Origin: Alphaproteobacteria bacterium
GTDB lineage: Bacteria; Pseudomonadota; Alphaproteobacteria; Rhizobiales; Devosiaceae
DNA: 7,417 bases
Direction of reading: 5' to 3'
Assembly: GCA_013152625.1 (NCBI GenBank)
Contig: JAADFY010000068.1
Coordinates: 1-7,417, forward strand
Numbering within the stretch: the first letter of the stretch is position 1; every line of letters starts with the position of its first letter. This document shows, one piece after another, positions 1 through 5,581 of this stretch. The notes under the pieces are model-generated. The model was given only the letters and a program-made list of their open reading frames with translations. It did no database searches and had not been told where the DNA came from. Both the position numbers and the translations under genes were made by a program.

Positions 1-89
1 ATGGGGAATTTATCGCTGAAATGGGCGAGGGCGCCCTGTGGCACCGATACACGGGGTCCCAAAAGGGGTCTCAGGGCAAAGGGTCTTAA
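1..89 (+). CDS. dnaQ: DNA polymerase III epsilon subunit (3'-5' proofreading exonuclease), C-terminal end only
   Basis: Only the last 28 codons are present, read from base 3 and ending in TAA at 87-89. The peptide contains FIAEMGEGALWHRY followed by a polar Gly/Ser/Lys tail. An xLGxxALWxRY-like ending is what I remember for alphaproteobacterial DnaQ, whose catalytic exonuclease domain would lie to the left of the window. DnaQ proofreads for DNA polymerase III. The context supports the call: in Hyphomicrobiales dnaQ commonly converges on secB, and here the two stop codons are only seven bases apart. The long open frame that starts at base 1 is a different frame and is not this gene. The assignment rests on a short tail plus gene order, so it is good but not certain. 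Confidence 0.65.
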   Translation, partial: GEFIAEMGEGALWHRYTGSQKGSQGKGS

Positions 90-90
90 G

Positions 91-117
91 GAGGCGCTAG
101 TTTATCTTGGGCGCCTC
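91..117. terminator. GC-rich stem-loop between convergent dnaQ and secB
   Basis: GAGGCGC (91-97) and GCGCCTC (111-117) form a perfect 7-bp stem with a 13-nt loop. The stem begins just after the dnaQ stop and includes the secB stop codon. A hairpin at the meeting point of two convergent genes could act as a bidirectional terminator. Neither strand has a clear U-run after the stem, so intrinsic termination would be weak and Rho may be needed. Confidence 0.35.
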
Positions 118-661
118 GCCCTTGGCTGTGGCCTGGGCCGCCTGTTGTTTTTGCTGCGCCACCAGATTTTGCCGCAGCAGGGCGCCAAAATCCACCGGTT
201 CCATCATCAATGGCGGAAAACCACCCGCCTGGGTGACATTGGTCAGGATCTGGCGGGCAAACGGGAAAATCATCCGCGGACATTCCACCATGACCAGCGG
301 GTAGATCTGCGCCTCGGGGACATTCAGCATCCGGAACAGCCCCCCATAAACCAGCTCCACTGAAAACAAGACCGCGTCATCGCGTTCCGCTTTGGCGTTT
401 GATGGTCAGTTCCGAGACATAAACATCGTCGGCCTGTTTTCGTGCCGCCACATTGATATTGAGGGCGATTTTGGGCTGGGACCCGGCCAGTATCGAGCCC
501 GGTGCGTTAGGATTCTCAAAGCTGAGATCCTTGATATACTGGCCGATAATGTTCAGCGACGGGGCTTTGGCATTGGCCTGATCGGCGGCGTTGGCCGGAT
601 CGGCGGCGGCTTCGTCGGGTTTTTTGGCGTTTTCGTCGGCGCCCTGACTGTCGTCACTCAT
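97..661 (-). pseudogene. secB: Protein-export chaperone SecB, interrupted by an apparent single-base frameshift
   Basis: SecB is a tetrameric cytosolic chaperone that keeps preproteins unfolded and delivers them to SecA. The ATG at 661 starts an acidic, Ala-rich leader of about 34 residues, followed by family sequence including SLNIIGQYIKDLSFENPNAP. The frame reaches VSELTIK (residue 88) and then hits a premature stop. If base 397 is skipped, the frame continues as AKAERDDAVLFSVELVYGG and then the highly conserved MVECPRMIFPFARQ and GGFPPLM blocks, ending at TAG (97-99). The corrected protein would be 187 residues, a little longer than usual because of the leader. Everything on both sides is well preserved, so this is either a sequencing or assembly error or a very recent inactivation. 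It lies 109 bases downstream of fxsA on the same strand; that gap holds a small hairpin (721-737) but no promoter I would defend. Confidence 0.88.
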
Positions 662-770
662 GGTGCTTTAATTCCGGTACACGATTCAACAAAAAGATAT
701 TGGCCCGCTCGCTATCATCTTTGCCATGCCCGGGCAAGCAAACACGCTGCGAACGGTTTAACAGGACGTG

Positions 771-1214
771 CTATTTGGCGTTCCCGCGCCACTGATCGGA
801 GTCCATATCAATGGTGGGACCGTTCTGGTCGGGTTTTTGCGGGCCCGGTCCATTGCCAACAACGGAAATTTTCGATCGCACAAAGCGGAATATCGCCTGG
901 CGCACCCCGGGCACAAACAAGCTGAACCCGATGGCATCGGTGAAAAACCCCGGCGTGAGCAATAACACCCCGGCCACCGCCATCATGACGCCGTCAACGA
1001 TTTCCCGGCCCGGAAAGGTGCCCGCATTTAATGCCGTCTGGATACGGTTCAGGATTGCAAAACCCTGCAAGCGCAGCAAAACCGAGCCCAGAACAGCGGT
1101 AAAAACCACCGCCCCCATGGTCCACCAGAAGCCGATAATGTCTCCCAGCGCGACAAAAAGACCAATTTCGATGATCGGTACGATTACGAAAGTTGCAAAC
1201 AAAATACGTCCCAT
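771..1214 (-). CDS. fxsA: FxsA family membrane protein
   Basis: FxsA is a small cytoplasmic-membrane protein; in E. coli extra copies relieve exclusion of phage T7 by the F plasmid, and its normal role is unknown. Counting from the chosen start (147 residues), the N-terminal hydrophobic segment (about 4-25) contains the PIIEIGLF signature. A second segment lies at about 28-48, then the LLRLQG motif, a GTFPGREIVDG turn, and a hydrophobic stretch with LLLTPGFFTDAIG (about 84-96). The conserved FVPGVR follows, then a polar Pro/Gly/Asp tail. I chose the ATG at 1214 because an AGGAG (1224-1228) sits nine bases upstream. An in-frame ATG at 1223 abuts that AGGAG directly and would add three residues (MVP). 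The gene runs leftward toward secB and is divergent from timA. Confidence 0.88.
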   Translation of the reverse strand: MGRILFATFVIVPIIEIGLFVALGDIIGFWWTMGAVVFTAVLGSVLLRLQGFAILNRIQTALNAGTFPGREIVDGVMMAVAGVLLLTPGFFTDAIGFSLFVPGVRQAIFRFVRSKISVVGNGPGPQKPDQNGPTIDMDSDQWRGNAK

Positions 1215-1223
1215 GGGCACCAT

Positions 1224-1228
1224 CTCCT
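1224..1228 (-). promoter_or_regulatory. Ribosome binding site that decides the fxsA start
   Basis: AGGAG on the minus strand directly touches the ATG at 1223 and lies nine bases from the ATG at 1214. Normal Shine-Dalgarno spacing therefore favours 1214. Confidence 0.6.
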
Positions 1229-1368
1229 GTGTTTCACCAGCAATTGAGCGCGAAAATCACCTAAATAGCGCCAAAGCGTGGTTTCACCCCGGTTGAATTT
1301 ATATATATAGAGCCAGTGAACGGCGATGCGAGCCCTTATGCCCGCGCCAGCCGCAACCAGAGGTACTG
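1229..1368. promoter_or_regulatory. Divergent promoter region between fxsA and timA
   Basis: About 140 bases separate the outward-facing fxsA and timA genes, so promoters for both should lie here. The most striking element is an AT island (about 1296-1309) with alternating TATATA that could serve as a -10 box in the timA direction. The only -35 partner at suitable spacing is a poor TTTCAC (1282-1287). No convincing promoter for fxsA was found. The timA Shine-Dalgarno is AGAGG at 1359-1363, five bases before its ATG. Confidence 0.3.
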
Positions 1369-2097
1369 ATGCAAGATTTTTTTGACATGCCCACGCTGTT
1401 CTTTCTCGCGCTCGCCCTGTTCATTCTTTGGCGCCTGCGCTCGGTTCTGGGCTCGCGTACGGGTACCGAACGCCCCCCGGCCAATCCTTACGCCCGCAAG
1501 AAATCCGATAAACCCGATGCGGCCGAAGATAATGTCATAGATATGCCACCCCCCCAGCAGGGCGTAAAACCGCCCAAGCACGACAAGCAGACCCAGGCCC
1601 TCAAGCTGGAAAGCGAAATCAAGCGGGTGGCCGAGGGCCGCGAGGAGGTGGCCGAGGGCCTCAAGCAGATATGTGAGTCCGACACCAGTTTTTCCCCCCG
1701 TGGTTTCATGGATGGAGCCGTTTCCGCCTATGAGATGATTGTGACCTCATTTGCCAATGGTGACGCCAAAACGCTCAAGGGGCTGCTGGACAAGGAAGTC
1801 TATGAGAGTTTTGCAGCCGAGATCGAGGCCCGTGAGGAGCGCAATGAGAAGATCGATTTCACATTTGTCGGCTTTAACGATGTCAAGATGATTGAAGCAC
1901 GCATCGACAAGCGCACCGTTGTGATCTCCATTGAGTTCAATGCCCAGGTGGTTTCGGCCACCCGGGATGAAAATGGCGAGATTATCGATGGCGACGAGGT
2001 GACGGTGGTCAATATTGCCGATGAATGGACGTTCTCGCGGGGGTTGCGTTCGCGCGATCCCAACTGGAAGCTGGTCGCCACCAATCAGTTAAGTTAA
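1369..2097 (+). CDS. timA: Tim44/TimA family membrane-anchored protein
   Basis: The 242-residue product is a bacterial homologue of the mitochondrial import component Tim44; the Caulobacter relative is called TimA. It has an N-terminal membrane anchor (about residues 8-22, rich in Phe and Leu, followed by Trp-Arg-Leu-Arg), a Pro/Lys-rich linker (about 30-75), a charged helical stretch with two VAEG heptads (about 80-100), and the Tim44-like domain from about 109 to the end. Typical features of that domain are the FMDGAVSAYEMIVTSFANGD region and the closing DEWTFSR...DPNWKLVATNQ block. The anchor should leave the domain on the cytoplasmic side. The start is supported by AGAGG five bases upstream. 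Its exact role in bacteria is unsettled; involvement in membrane-protein handling is inferred from the mitochondrial relative. smr follows after 137 bases, where relatives usually have mltA. Confidence 0.88.
   Translation: MQDFFDMPTLFFLALALFILWRLRSVLGSRTGTERPPANPYARKKSDKPDAAEDNVIDMPPPQQGVKPPKHDKQTQALKLESEIKRVAEGREEVAEGLKQICESDTSFSPRGFMDGAVSAYEMIVTSFANGDAKTLKGLLDKEVYESFAAEIEAREERNEKIDFTFVGFNDVKMIEARIDKRTVVISIEFNAQVVSATRDENGEIIDGDEVTVVNIADEWTFSRGLRSRDPNWKLVATNQLS
1627..1660 (+). repeat. 13-bp direct repeat inside timA encoding two VAEG heptads
   Basis: GTGGCCGAGGGCC occurs at 1627-1639 and again at 1648-1660. The 21-base offset is exactly seven codons, giving VAEGREE followed by VAEGLKQ in the charged helix before the Tim44 domain. 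It looks like a small in-frame duplication that keeps heptad phase. Confidence 0.55.
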
Positions 2098-2135
2098 GAC
2101 TGGGGCCGCCAGACTCGGACTACCGGACCCAAGGG

Positions 2136-2188
2136 CACGCCCAAGGACACGCCCGAGCACACGCCCGAGTACACGCCCGGGTGCACGG
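2136..2188 (+). repeat. 12-bp tandem repeat (minisatellite) between timA and smr
   Basis: Four full units start at 2136, 2148, 2160 and 2172, with a partial fifth at 2184. Each begins CACGCCC and the last five bases vary. The unit length is a multiple of three, and the array stays open in the timA frame beyond the timA stop, reading as Thr-Pro-Lys/Glu/Gly-x until TAA at 2218-2220. The rest of the 2098-2234 gap shows no gene; the smr ribosome-binding region lies at its right end. Confidence 0.75.
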
Positions 2189-2234
2189 ATGAAGTGACAG
2201 GGGCCAATCCGGGGCAATAAAGAGAACACAGGAC

Positions 2235-2906
2235 ATGTCGCGCCGCACCATTGGGTCCAAAGCTGTCCGGTTTGTTTACAATACCGGTACCGGCAACCCA
2301 TCGGTGGGGGACTGGCACCTTTGGACCGAACTAACCCGGTCGGTCAGCCCCATCCGGCCTCACCGCACGGGCGGTGCCGGCAAGATTGCCACCACCGCGA
2401 CCCCCAGCCCGACAGTAAAGTCGTTACCTTCCGGACCGGCCGGGAAAATGCCTGGCGGGTCAGCCAAGACCGGCTTTGGACCGGCAAGAACACGGCAATC
2501 CAATGCCGGTTTCACCCATTTTCCGCCGCCGGCCCCCCCGCTGAACAAGCCCATTGAGCCCGGTCTGCGCCGCCGGGTTGCCCGTGGGCGGCTGGAGATA
2601 GACGCCACCCTCGACCTGCATGGTCTGCGCCAGTCCCAGGCCCACGGGGCATTGTGCCGGTTTATCGAGCATGTCTGGTCCCGGGGCGCCCGCACCGTGC
2701 TCATTATTACGGGCAAGGGGGTAAAACGCACCGGATTTGCCGCCTTTGAGCAAAAGGGTGTGTTGCGCCATGCTGTTCCGGTCTGGCTGGCCGAACCCGC
2801 CCTTGCCCCCATGGTGTCCGGCTGGGGGCCTTCGGCTATTGGTCACGGGGGCAATGGTGCGCTGTATGTACGGTTAAGCGCCCGTACCCGGGCCAACCCT
2901 TCATGA
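2235..2906 (+). CDS. Smr/MutS2 C-terminal domain protein
   Basis: The Smr domain occupies about residues 120-214 of 223. Visible signatures are LDLHG (126-130), VLIITGKG (155-162), the LRHAVPVWL segment (177-185) and GHGGNGALYVRL (203-214). Smr domains bind or nick nucleic acids; stand-alone alphaproteobacterial members have no established target. The N-terminal part has a GDWHLWTELTRSVSPIRP block (25-42) typical of rhizobial members, then a Gly/Pro/Thr-rich, probably disordered linker (about 43-105). The first 24 residues are not recognisable and may be a lineage-specific extension. An in-frame GTG at 2304 would start just before the conserved block but has no Shine-Dalgarno sequence, so I kept the ATG at 2235, preceded by AAAGAG. 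The stop overlaps the xre start (ATGA), implying translational coupling. Confidence 0.85.
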   Translation: MSRRTIGSKAVRFVYNTGTGNPSVGDWHLWTELTRSVSPIRPHRTGGAGKIATTATPSPTVKSLPSGPAGKMPGGSAKTGFGPARTRQSNAGFTHFPPPAPPLNKPIEPGLRRRVARGRLEIDATLDLHGLRQSQAHGALCRFIEHVWSRGARTVLIITGKGVKRTGFAAFEQKGVLRHAVPVWLAEPALAPMVSGWGPSAIGHGGNGALYVRLSARTRANPS

Positions 2907-3277
2907 CGCCGCTTGGTGCGCGGTTGCGGCGCATGCGGGCGGAACGGGGCATTGCCCTTAAAGACATGGCCTCAGCGCTTGATGTTTCCAGCGCCTACCT
3001 TTCGGCCCTCGAACATGGCCATCGTTCCAGACCCACCTGGTATCTGCTGCAGCGCATCATAACCTATTTCAATATCATCTGGGACGAGGCGGAAGAACTC
3101 CAGCGGCTGGTCGAAATTTCCGACCCGAAAATTTCCATCAACACCGCCGGGCTCGACCCCATGGCCACCGAACTGGCCAATCGGCTTGCCGCTTCCATTG
3201 CCGATCTGAGCGAAGAGGATTTGCGCACGTTAAACGCTGAGCTCATGACTAGAACATCAAGAGCCCGGTCGCGTTAA
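2903..3277 (+). CDS. XRE-family helix-turn-helix transcriptional regulator
   Basis: This 124-residue protein has a Cro/C1-type helix-turn-helix in its first half (about residues 5-65). The region LGARLRRMRAERGIALKDMA leads into the turn, and SSAYLSALEHGHRSRP (29-44) is the recognition helix and its end. The C-terminal half (about 85-115) is predicted helical, with Ala/Leu-rich LANRLAASIADLSEEDLRTLNAEL, and may mediate dimerisation. There is no ligand domain, signal peptide or membrane segment. The ATG overlaps the smr stop by four bases, so the two are very likely co-translated. A small XRE gene next to smr recurs in Hyphomicrobiales, which argues for a housekeeping regulator and not a phage remnant. 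The target is unknown; the nearby 7-bp inverted repeat at 3287-3311 could be checked as an operator. Confidence 0.88.
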   Translation: MTPLGARLRRMRAERGIALKDMASALDVSSAYLSALEHGHRSRPTWYLLQRIITYFNIIWDEAEELQRLVEISDPKISINTAGLDPMATELANRLAASIADLSEEDLRTLNAELMTRTSRARSR

Positions 3278-3286
3278 AACGTGTCA

Positions 3287-3311
3287 CCGATAAGTGAGTG
3301 CCGGTTATCGG
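3287..3311. repeat. 7-bp inverted repeat just downstream of xre
   Basis: CCGATAA (3287-3293) and TTATCGG (3305-3311) are perfect inverse complements with an 11-nt loop, ten bases after the xre stop codon. There is no following T-run, so it is a poor intrinsic terminator. It may be an mRNA 3'-end stabiliser, a protein-binding site, or the left edge of the repeat mosaic that follows. Confidence 0.45.
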
Positions 3312-3313
3312 AC

Positions 3314-3433
3314 CAGCGAGGTGCGAGCCGCTTTTACCTCTGACCCCGAGCTCAGCGAGCTTCAACGCGAGCCGGCGCAAGCGCCGCCCCTCGGAGCCGG
3401 TAAGCGTAAGCGAATTCGGCGTGAGAGGAAAAG
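3314..3433. repeat. Mosaic of nested inverted and direct repeats between xre and hslU
   Basis: Three patterns overlap. Arms at about 3331-3355 and 3411-3433 form an imperfect inverted repeat; CTTTT, CCTCT and CCGA blocks on the left match the reverse complement on the right. The interior holds a perfect hairpin, CGGCGC-AA-GCGCCG (3373-3386). A direct repeat, CAGCGAG followed by GCGAGCCG, occurs at 3314-3330 and 3353-3374, with a five-base insertion in the second copy. The layout resembles intergenic mosaic elements of rhizobial genomes, but I cannot match it to a named family. It may also fold to end the two converging transcripts. No convincing protein is encoded here. Confidence 0.45.
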
Positions 3434-3471
3434 AGCCACCCGCCGTCGGACAAAAGCGACCAAACAAGGAC

Positions 3472-4782
3472 CTAGAGAATAAACCGGCTTAAATCGGTGT
3501 CCTTGGCCAGCTCCCCCACATGTTTGTTGACATAGGCTCCGTCGATTTTGATCGTCTCGCCGTCCTTGTCCGGCGCATCGAAAGATATGTCCTCAACCAG
3601 TTTTTCCATCACCGTCATTAAGCGCCGCGCCCCGATATTTTCCACGCTGGCATTGATCGCGGCGGCCAGATCGGCCACGGCATCAATGGCATCGGGCGTA
3701 AAATCCAGGGTCACGCCTTCGGTGCCGAGCATGGCCACATACTGCTTGATGAGCGACGCGTCGGTGTCATTCAGAATGCGCACGAAATCGGCCTTTGTCA
3801 GCGCCCGCAGTTCCACCCGGATCGGCAATCGCCCCTGCAGTTCGGGCAACAGATCGGACGGCTTGGACACATGAAAAGCGCCCGAGGCGATAAACAGCAC
3901 ATGGTCGGTATTGACCGGCCCGTGTTTGGTGGAAACCGTGGTTCCCTCGATGAGCGGCAACAGATCGCGCTGAACGCCCTCGCGGCTGACATCGCCGCCG
4001 CCGCGCCCTTCGCGCAGGCAGATTTTGTCGATCTCGTCGAGAAAAACAATGCCGTGATTTTCCACCAGATCGATGGCCTCGAGCACCAGTTTGTCCTGAT
4101 CGAGAAGCTTGTCGGCCTCTTCATTGGCTAAAATACCGTAGCTTTCAGACACCGAGACGGTGCGTTTGACCCCCTTGGGCGCAAAAGCCTTGCCCAGCAT
4201 GTCCGACAGGTTGATCATGCCCATATTGCCCCCCGGCATGCCCGGAATATCGAGCATGGGGTTGCCCGCCGGCTGGGAAACCTCGATCTCGATCTCCCGG
4301 TCATCGAGTTCGTTGGCCCGCAGCTTTTTACGAAAGCTTTCCCGGGTTGCCGGTGCTGCTGACTGCCCCACCAGCGCGTCGATCACCCGTTCTTCGGCCC
4401 GCTTGTGGGCCGTGGCCTGAACCTCGCGCCGTTTTTTTTCCTTGAGAAGCGAAATTCCCGCCTCCACCAGATCACGAATGATCTGTTCCACGTCGCGCCC
4501 CACATAGCCCACTTCGGTGAATTTGGTCGCCTCCACCTTGATAAAGGGCGCATTGGCCAGCCGGGCCAGCCGCCTTGAAATTTCGGTTTTGCCCACTCCG
4601 GTCGGCCCGATCATGAGGATATTTTTCGGCACCACCTCCCGGCGCATGTCCTCGGCAAGCTGCTGGCGCCGCCAGCGGTTGCGAAGGGCGATGGCCACGG
4701 CCCGCTTGGCGTCTTTCTGGCCGACAATATACCGATCCAGTTCGGAGACGATTTCGCGCGGCGAATAGCTGGCATCACTCAT
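3472..4782 (-). CDS. hslU: ATP-dependent protease ATPase subunit HslU
   Basis: HslU is the AAA+ unfoldase ring of the HslUV (ClpYQ) protease; it binds, unfolds and threads substrates into HslV in the cytosol. The 436-residue product has the usual family length. Visible motifs are the N-terminal SPREIVSELDRYIVGQ, Walker A GPTGVGKT (59-66), the pore loop GYVG (92-95), an inserted I domain (about 110-240), Walker B IVFLDEID (245-252), ELQGRLPIRVEL with the likely arginine finger (314-325), sensor-2 GARRL (384-388), and the C-terminal LSRFIL tail that docks into HslV. Nothing essential looks missing. The gene follows hslV after 60 bases on the same strand and is probably transcribed with it from the promoter upstream of hslV. 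Some relatives carry an acetyltransferase gene between the two; here there is only a hairpin. Confidence 0.98.
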   Translation of the reverse strand: MSDASYSPREIVSELDRYIVGQKDAKRAVAIALRNRWRRQQLAEDMRREVVPKNILMIGPTGVGKTEISRRLARLANAPFIKVEATKFTEVGYVGRDVEQIIRDLVEAGISLLKEKKRREVQATAHKRAEERVIDALVGQSAAPATRESFRKKLRANELDDREIEIEVSQPAGNPMLDIPGMPGGNMGMINLSDMLGKAFAPKGVKRTVSVSESYGILANEEADKLLDQDKLVLEAIDLVENHGIVFLDEIDKICLREGRGGGDVSREGVQRDLLPLIEGTTVSTKHGPVNTDHVLFIASGAFHVSKPSDLLPELQGRLPIRVELRALTKADFVRILNDTDASLIKQYVAMLGTEGVTLDFTPDAIDAVADLAAAINASVENIGARRLMTVMEKLVEDISFDAPDKDGETIKIDGAYVNKHVGELAKDTDLSRFIL

Positions 4783-4818
4783 TATGTGGCTCTTTCTGCC
4801 TTTGTTTGAATGGGAAAA

Positions 4819-4837
4819 TCGTGTTCGCGGAACACGA
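4819..4837 (-). terminator. Intercistronic hairpin between hslV and hslU
   Basis: TCGTGTTC and GAACACGA form a perfect 8-bp stem around a 3-nt loop. On the transcribed strand the stem is followed by ATTTTCCC, a short T-run. It lies between the hslV stop and the hslU start, so it could be a partial attenuator or an mRNA processing or stability element that sets the HslV:HslU ratio. The T-run is too short for strong termination. Confidence 0.4.
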
Positions 4838-4842
4838 AATAT

Positions 4843-5412
4843 CTATTCGGTTTCGGCCGGTTCATTCACATCGATGCTTTCCACAACCACCGATCCATTG
4901 GTGTACACGCAAATTTCGGCGGCAATTTTCATCGCCCGCCTGGCAATGGTTTCCGCATCCATTTCGGTATCCATTAAAGCCCGGGCCGCCGCCAGCGCAT
5001 AATTGCCCCCCGAGCCGATCCCGATCACCCCGTCATCGGGGGCCAGAACGTCGCCGGTGCCGGTCAGAACCAGACTGTCGGAATGATCGGCCACGATCAT
5101 CATGGCTTCAAGACGGCGCAAATAGCGATCCATGCGCCAGTCCTTGGCCATTTCCACCGCCGCCCGCATCAACTGGTCGGGATATTTCTCCAGCTTGGTC
5201 TCCAGCCGCTCAAACAGGGTGAATGCATCCGCCGTGGCCCCGGCAAAACCGGTTAAGACCTTGCCGCCGCCGATCCGGCGCACTTTGATCGCATTGTGCT
5301 TGATCACCGTCTGGCCGATGGAGACCTGCCCGTCGCCGGCCACAACGATTTTATTGCCTTTTCGCACGCTTAGAATAGTGGTGCCGTGCCAGCCGGTCTG
5401 GGAATTGCTCAT
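4843..5412 (-). CDS. hslV: ATP-dependent protease peptidase subunit HslV
   Basis: HslV is the proteasome-like threonine peptidase of HslUV and forms a double hexamer capped by HslU. The 189-residue precursor begins with a ten-residue leader (MSNSQTGWHG), which should be removed to expose Thr11 of the TTILSVRKG motif as the catalytic N-terminal nucleophile. Counting from that threonine, Asp17 (in AGDGQ) and Lys33 (before VRRIGGG) are the expected active-site residues. GFAGATADAFTLFERLE, DDGVIGIGSGGNYALAAARAL and the C-terminal ICVYTNG block are also typical. The protein appears complete. It is the first gene of the hslV-hslU unit and is divergent from hisB. The Shine-Dalgarno sequence is weak, but the start matches the usual alphaproteobacterial leader. 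A candidate sigma-32 promoter lies at 5450-5477. Confidence 0.98.
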   Translation of the reverse strand: MSNSQTGWHGTTILSVRKGNKIVVAGDGQVSIGQTVIKHNAIKVRRIGGGKVLTGFAGATADAFTLFERLETKLEKYPDQLMRAAVEMAKDWRMDRYLRRLEAMMIVADHSDSLVLTGTGDVLAPDDGVIGIGSGGNYALAAARALMDTEMDAETIARRAMKIAAEICVYTNGSVVVESIDVNEPAETE

Positions 5413-5449
5413 GGGAGATATGGGCCCGTTAAGTGTCGCGAACGCCTCT

Positions 5450-5477
5450 ATTTAGGGCCCCCCGCGATAAATGCAAC
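5450..5477 (-). promoter_or_regulatory. Candidate sigma-32 heat-shock promoter for hslV-hslU
   Basis: On the minus strand GTTG (5474-5477) is followed, after a spacer of 17 bases counted from TTG, by CCTAAAT (5450-5456). This resembles the alphaproteobacterial heat-shock form CTTG-N17/18-CYTAT, with one mismatch in the -35 and one in the -10. Transcription would begin near 5443, about 30 bases before the hslV ATG. hslVU is a classical heat-shock operon, which makes the call reasonable, but it rests on a short pattern. Confidence 0.45.
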
Positions 5478-5488
5478 AAAACGGCCAT

Positions 5489-5516
5489 TTGCGCCGCCCT
5501 TTGAACCTTGTTATGG
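5489..5516 (+). promoter_or_regulatory. Weak candidate promoter for hisB
   Basis: TTGCGC (5489-5494) and TTATGG (5511-5516) are separated by 16 bases and lie about 65 bases before the hisB start. Both boxes match the sigma-70 consensus only partly. A promoter is expected here because hisB is the first rightward gene, but the exact site is uncertain. Confidence 0.22.
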
Positions 5517-5581
5517 CTCCACCGGCAAAAAGGGCGCAACAGCACACCCCGGCACCGCGTGCCCGAAATTTTGGGAAAAAA

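Noticed and set aside
1..363. 120-residue plus-strand open frame over dnaQ end and secB
   Set aside because: It is antisense to clear SecB sequence, resembles no protein, and uses a different frame from the dnaQ tail.
392..925. 177-residue plus-strand open frame
   Set aside because: It lies antisense to secB and fxsA; its Gly/Ile-rich sequence is a by-product of the Ala/Asp-rich SecB leader.
2136..2188. CRISPR array
   Set aside because: The units are only 12 bases with no spacers; this is a simple tandem repeat.
2903..3277. Antitoxin of a toxin-antitoxin pair or phage repressor
   Set aside because: No toxin-like partner is adjacent; the gene is coupled to smr in a housekeeping setting with no phage genes.
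3249..3492. Small basic open frames on both strands in the xre-hslU gap
   Set aside because: They mirror each other because the DNA is an inverted repeat; no ribosome binding site or family resemblance.
4819..4837. LexA/SOS box
   Set aside because: GTTC-gcg-GAAC is inverted with a 3-base gap, whereas the alphaproteobacterial LexA site is a direct GTTC-N7-GTTC.
5471..5581. Upstream ATG extending hisB by 37 residues
   Set aside because: The extension is basic and unlike HisB, overlaps the likely promoters, and the family start pattern begins at 5582.
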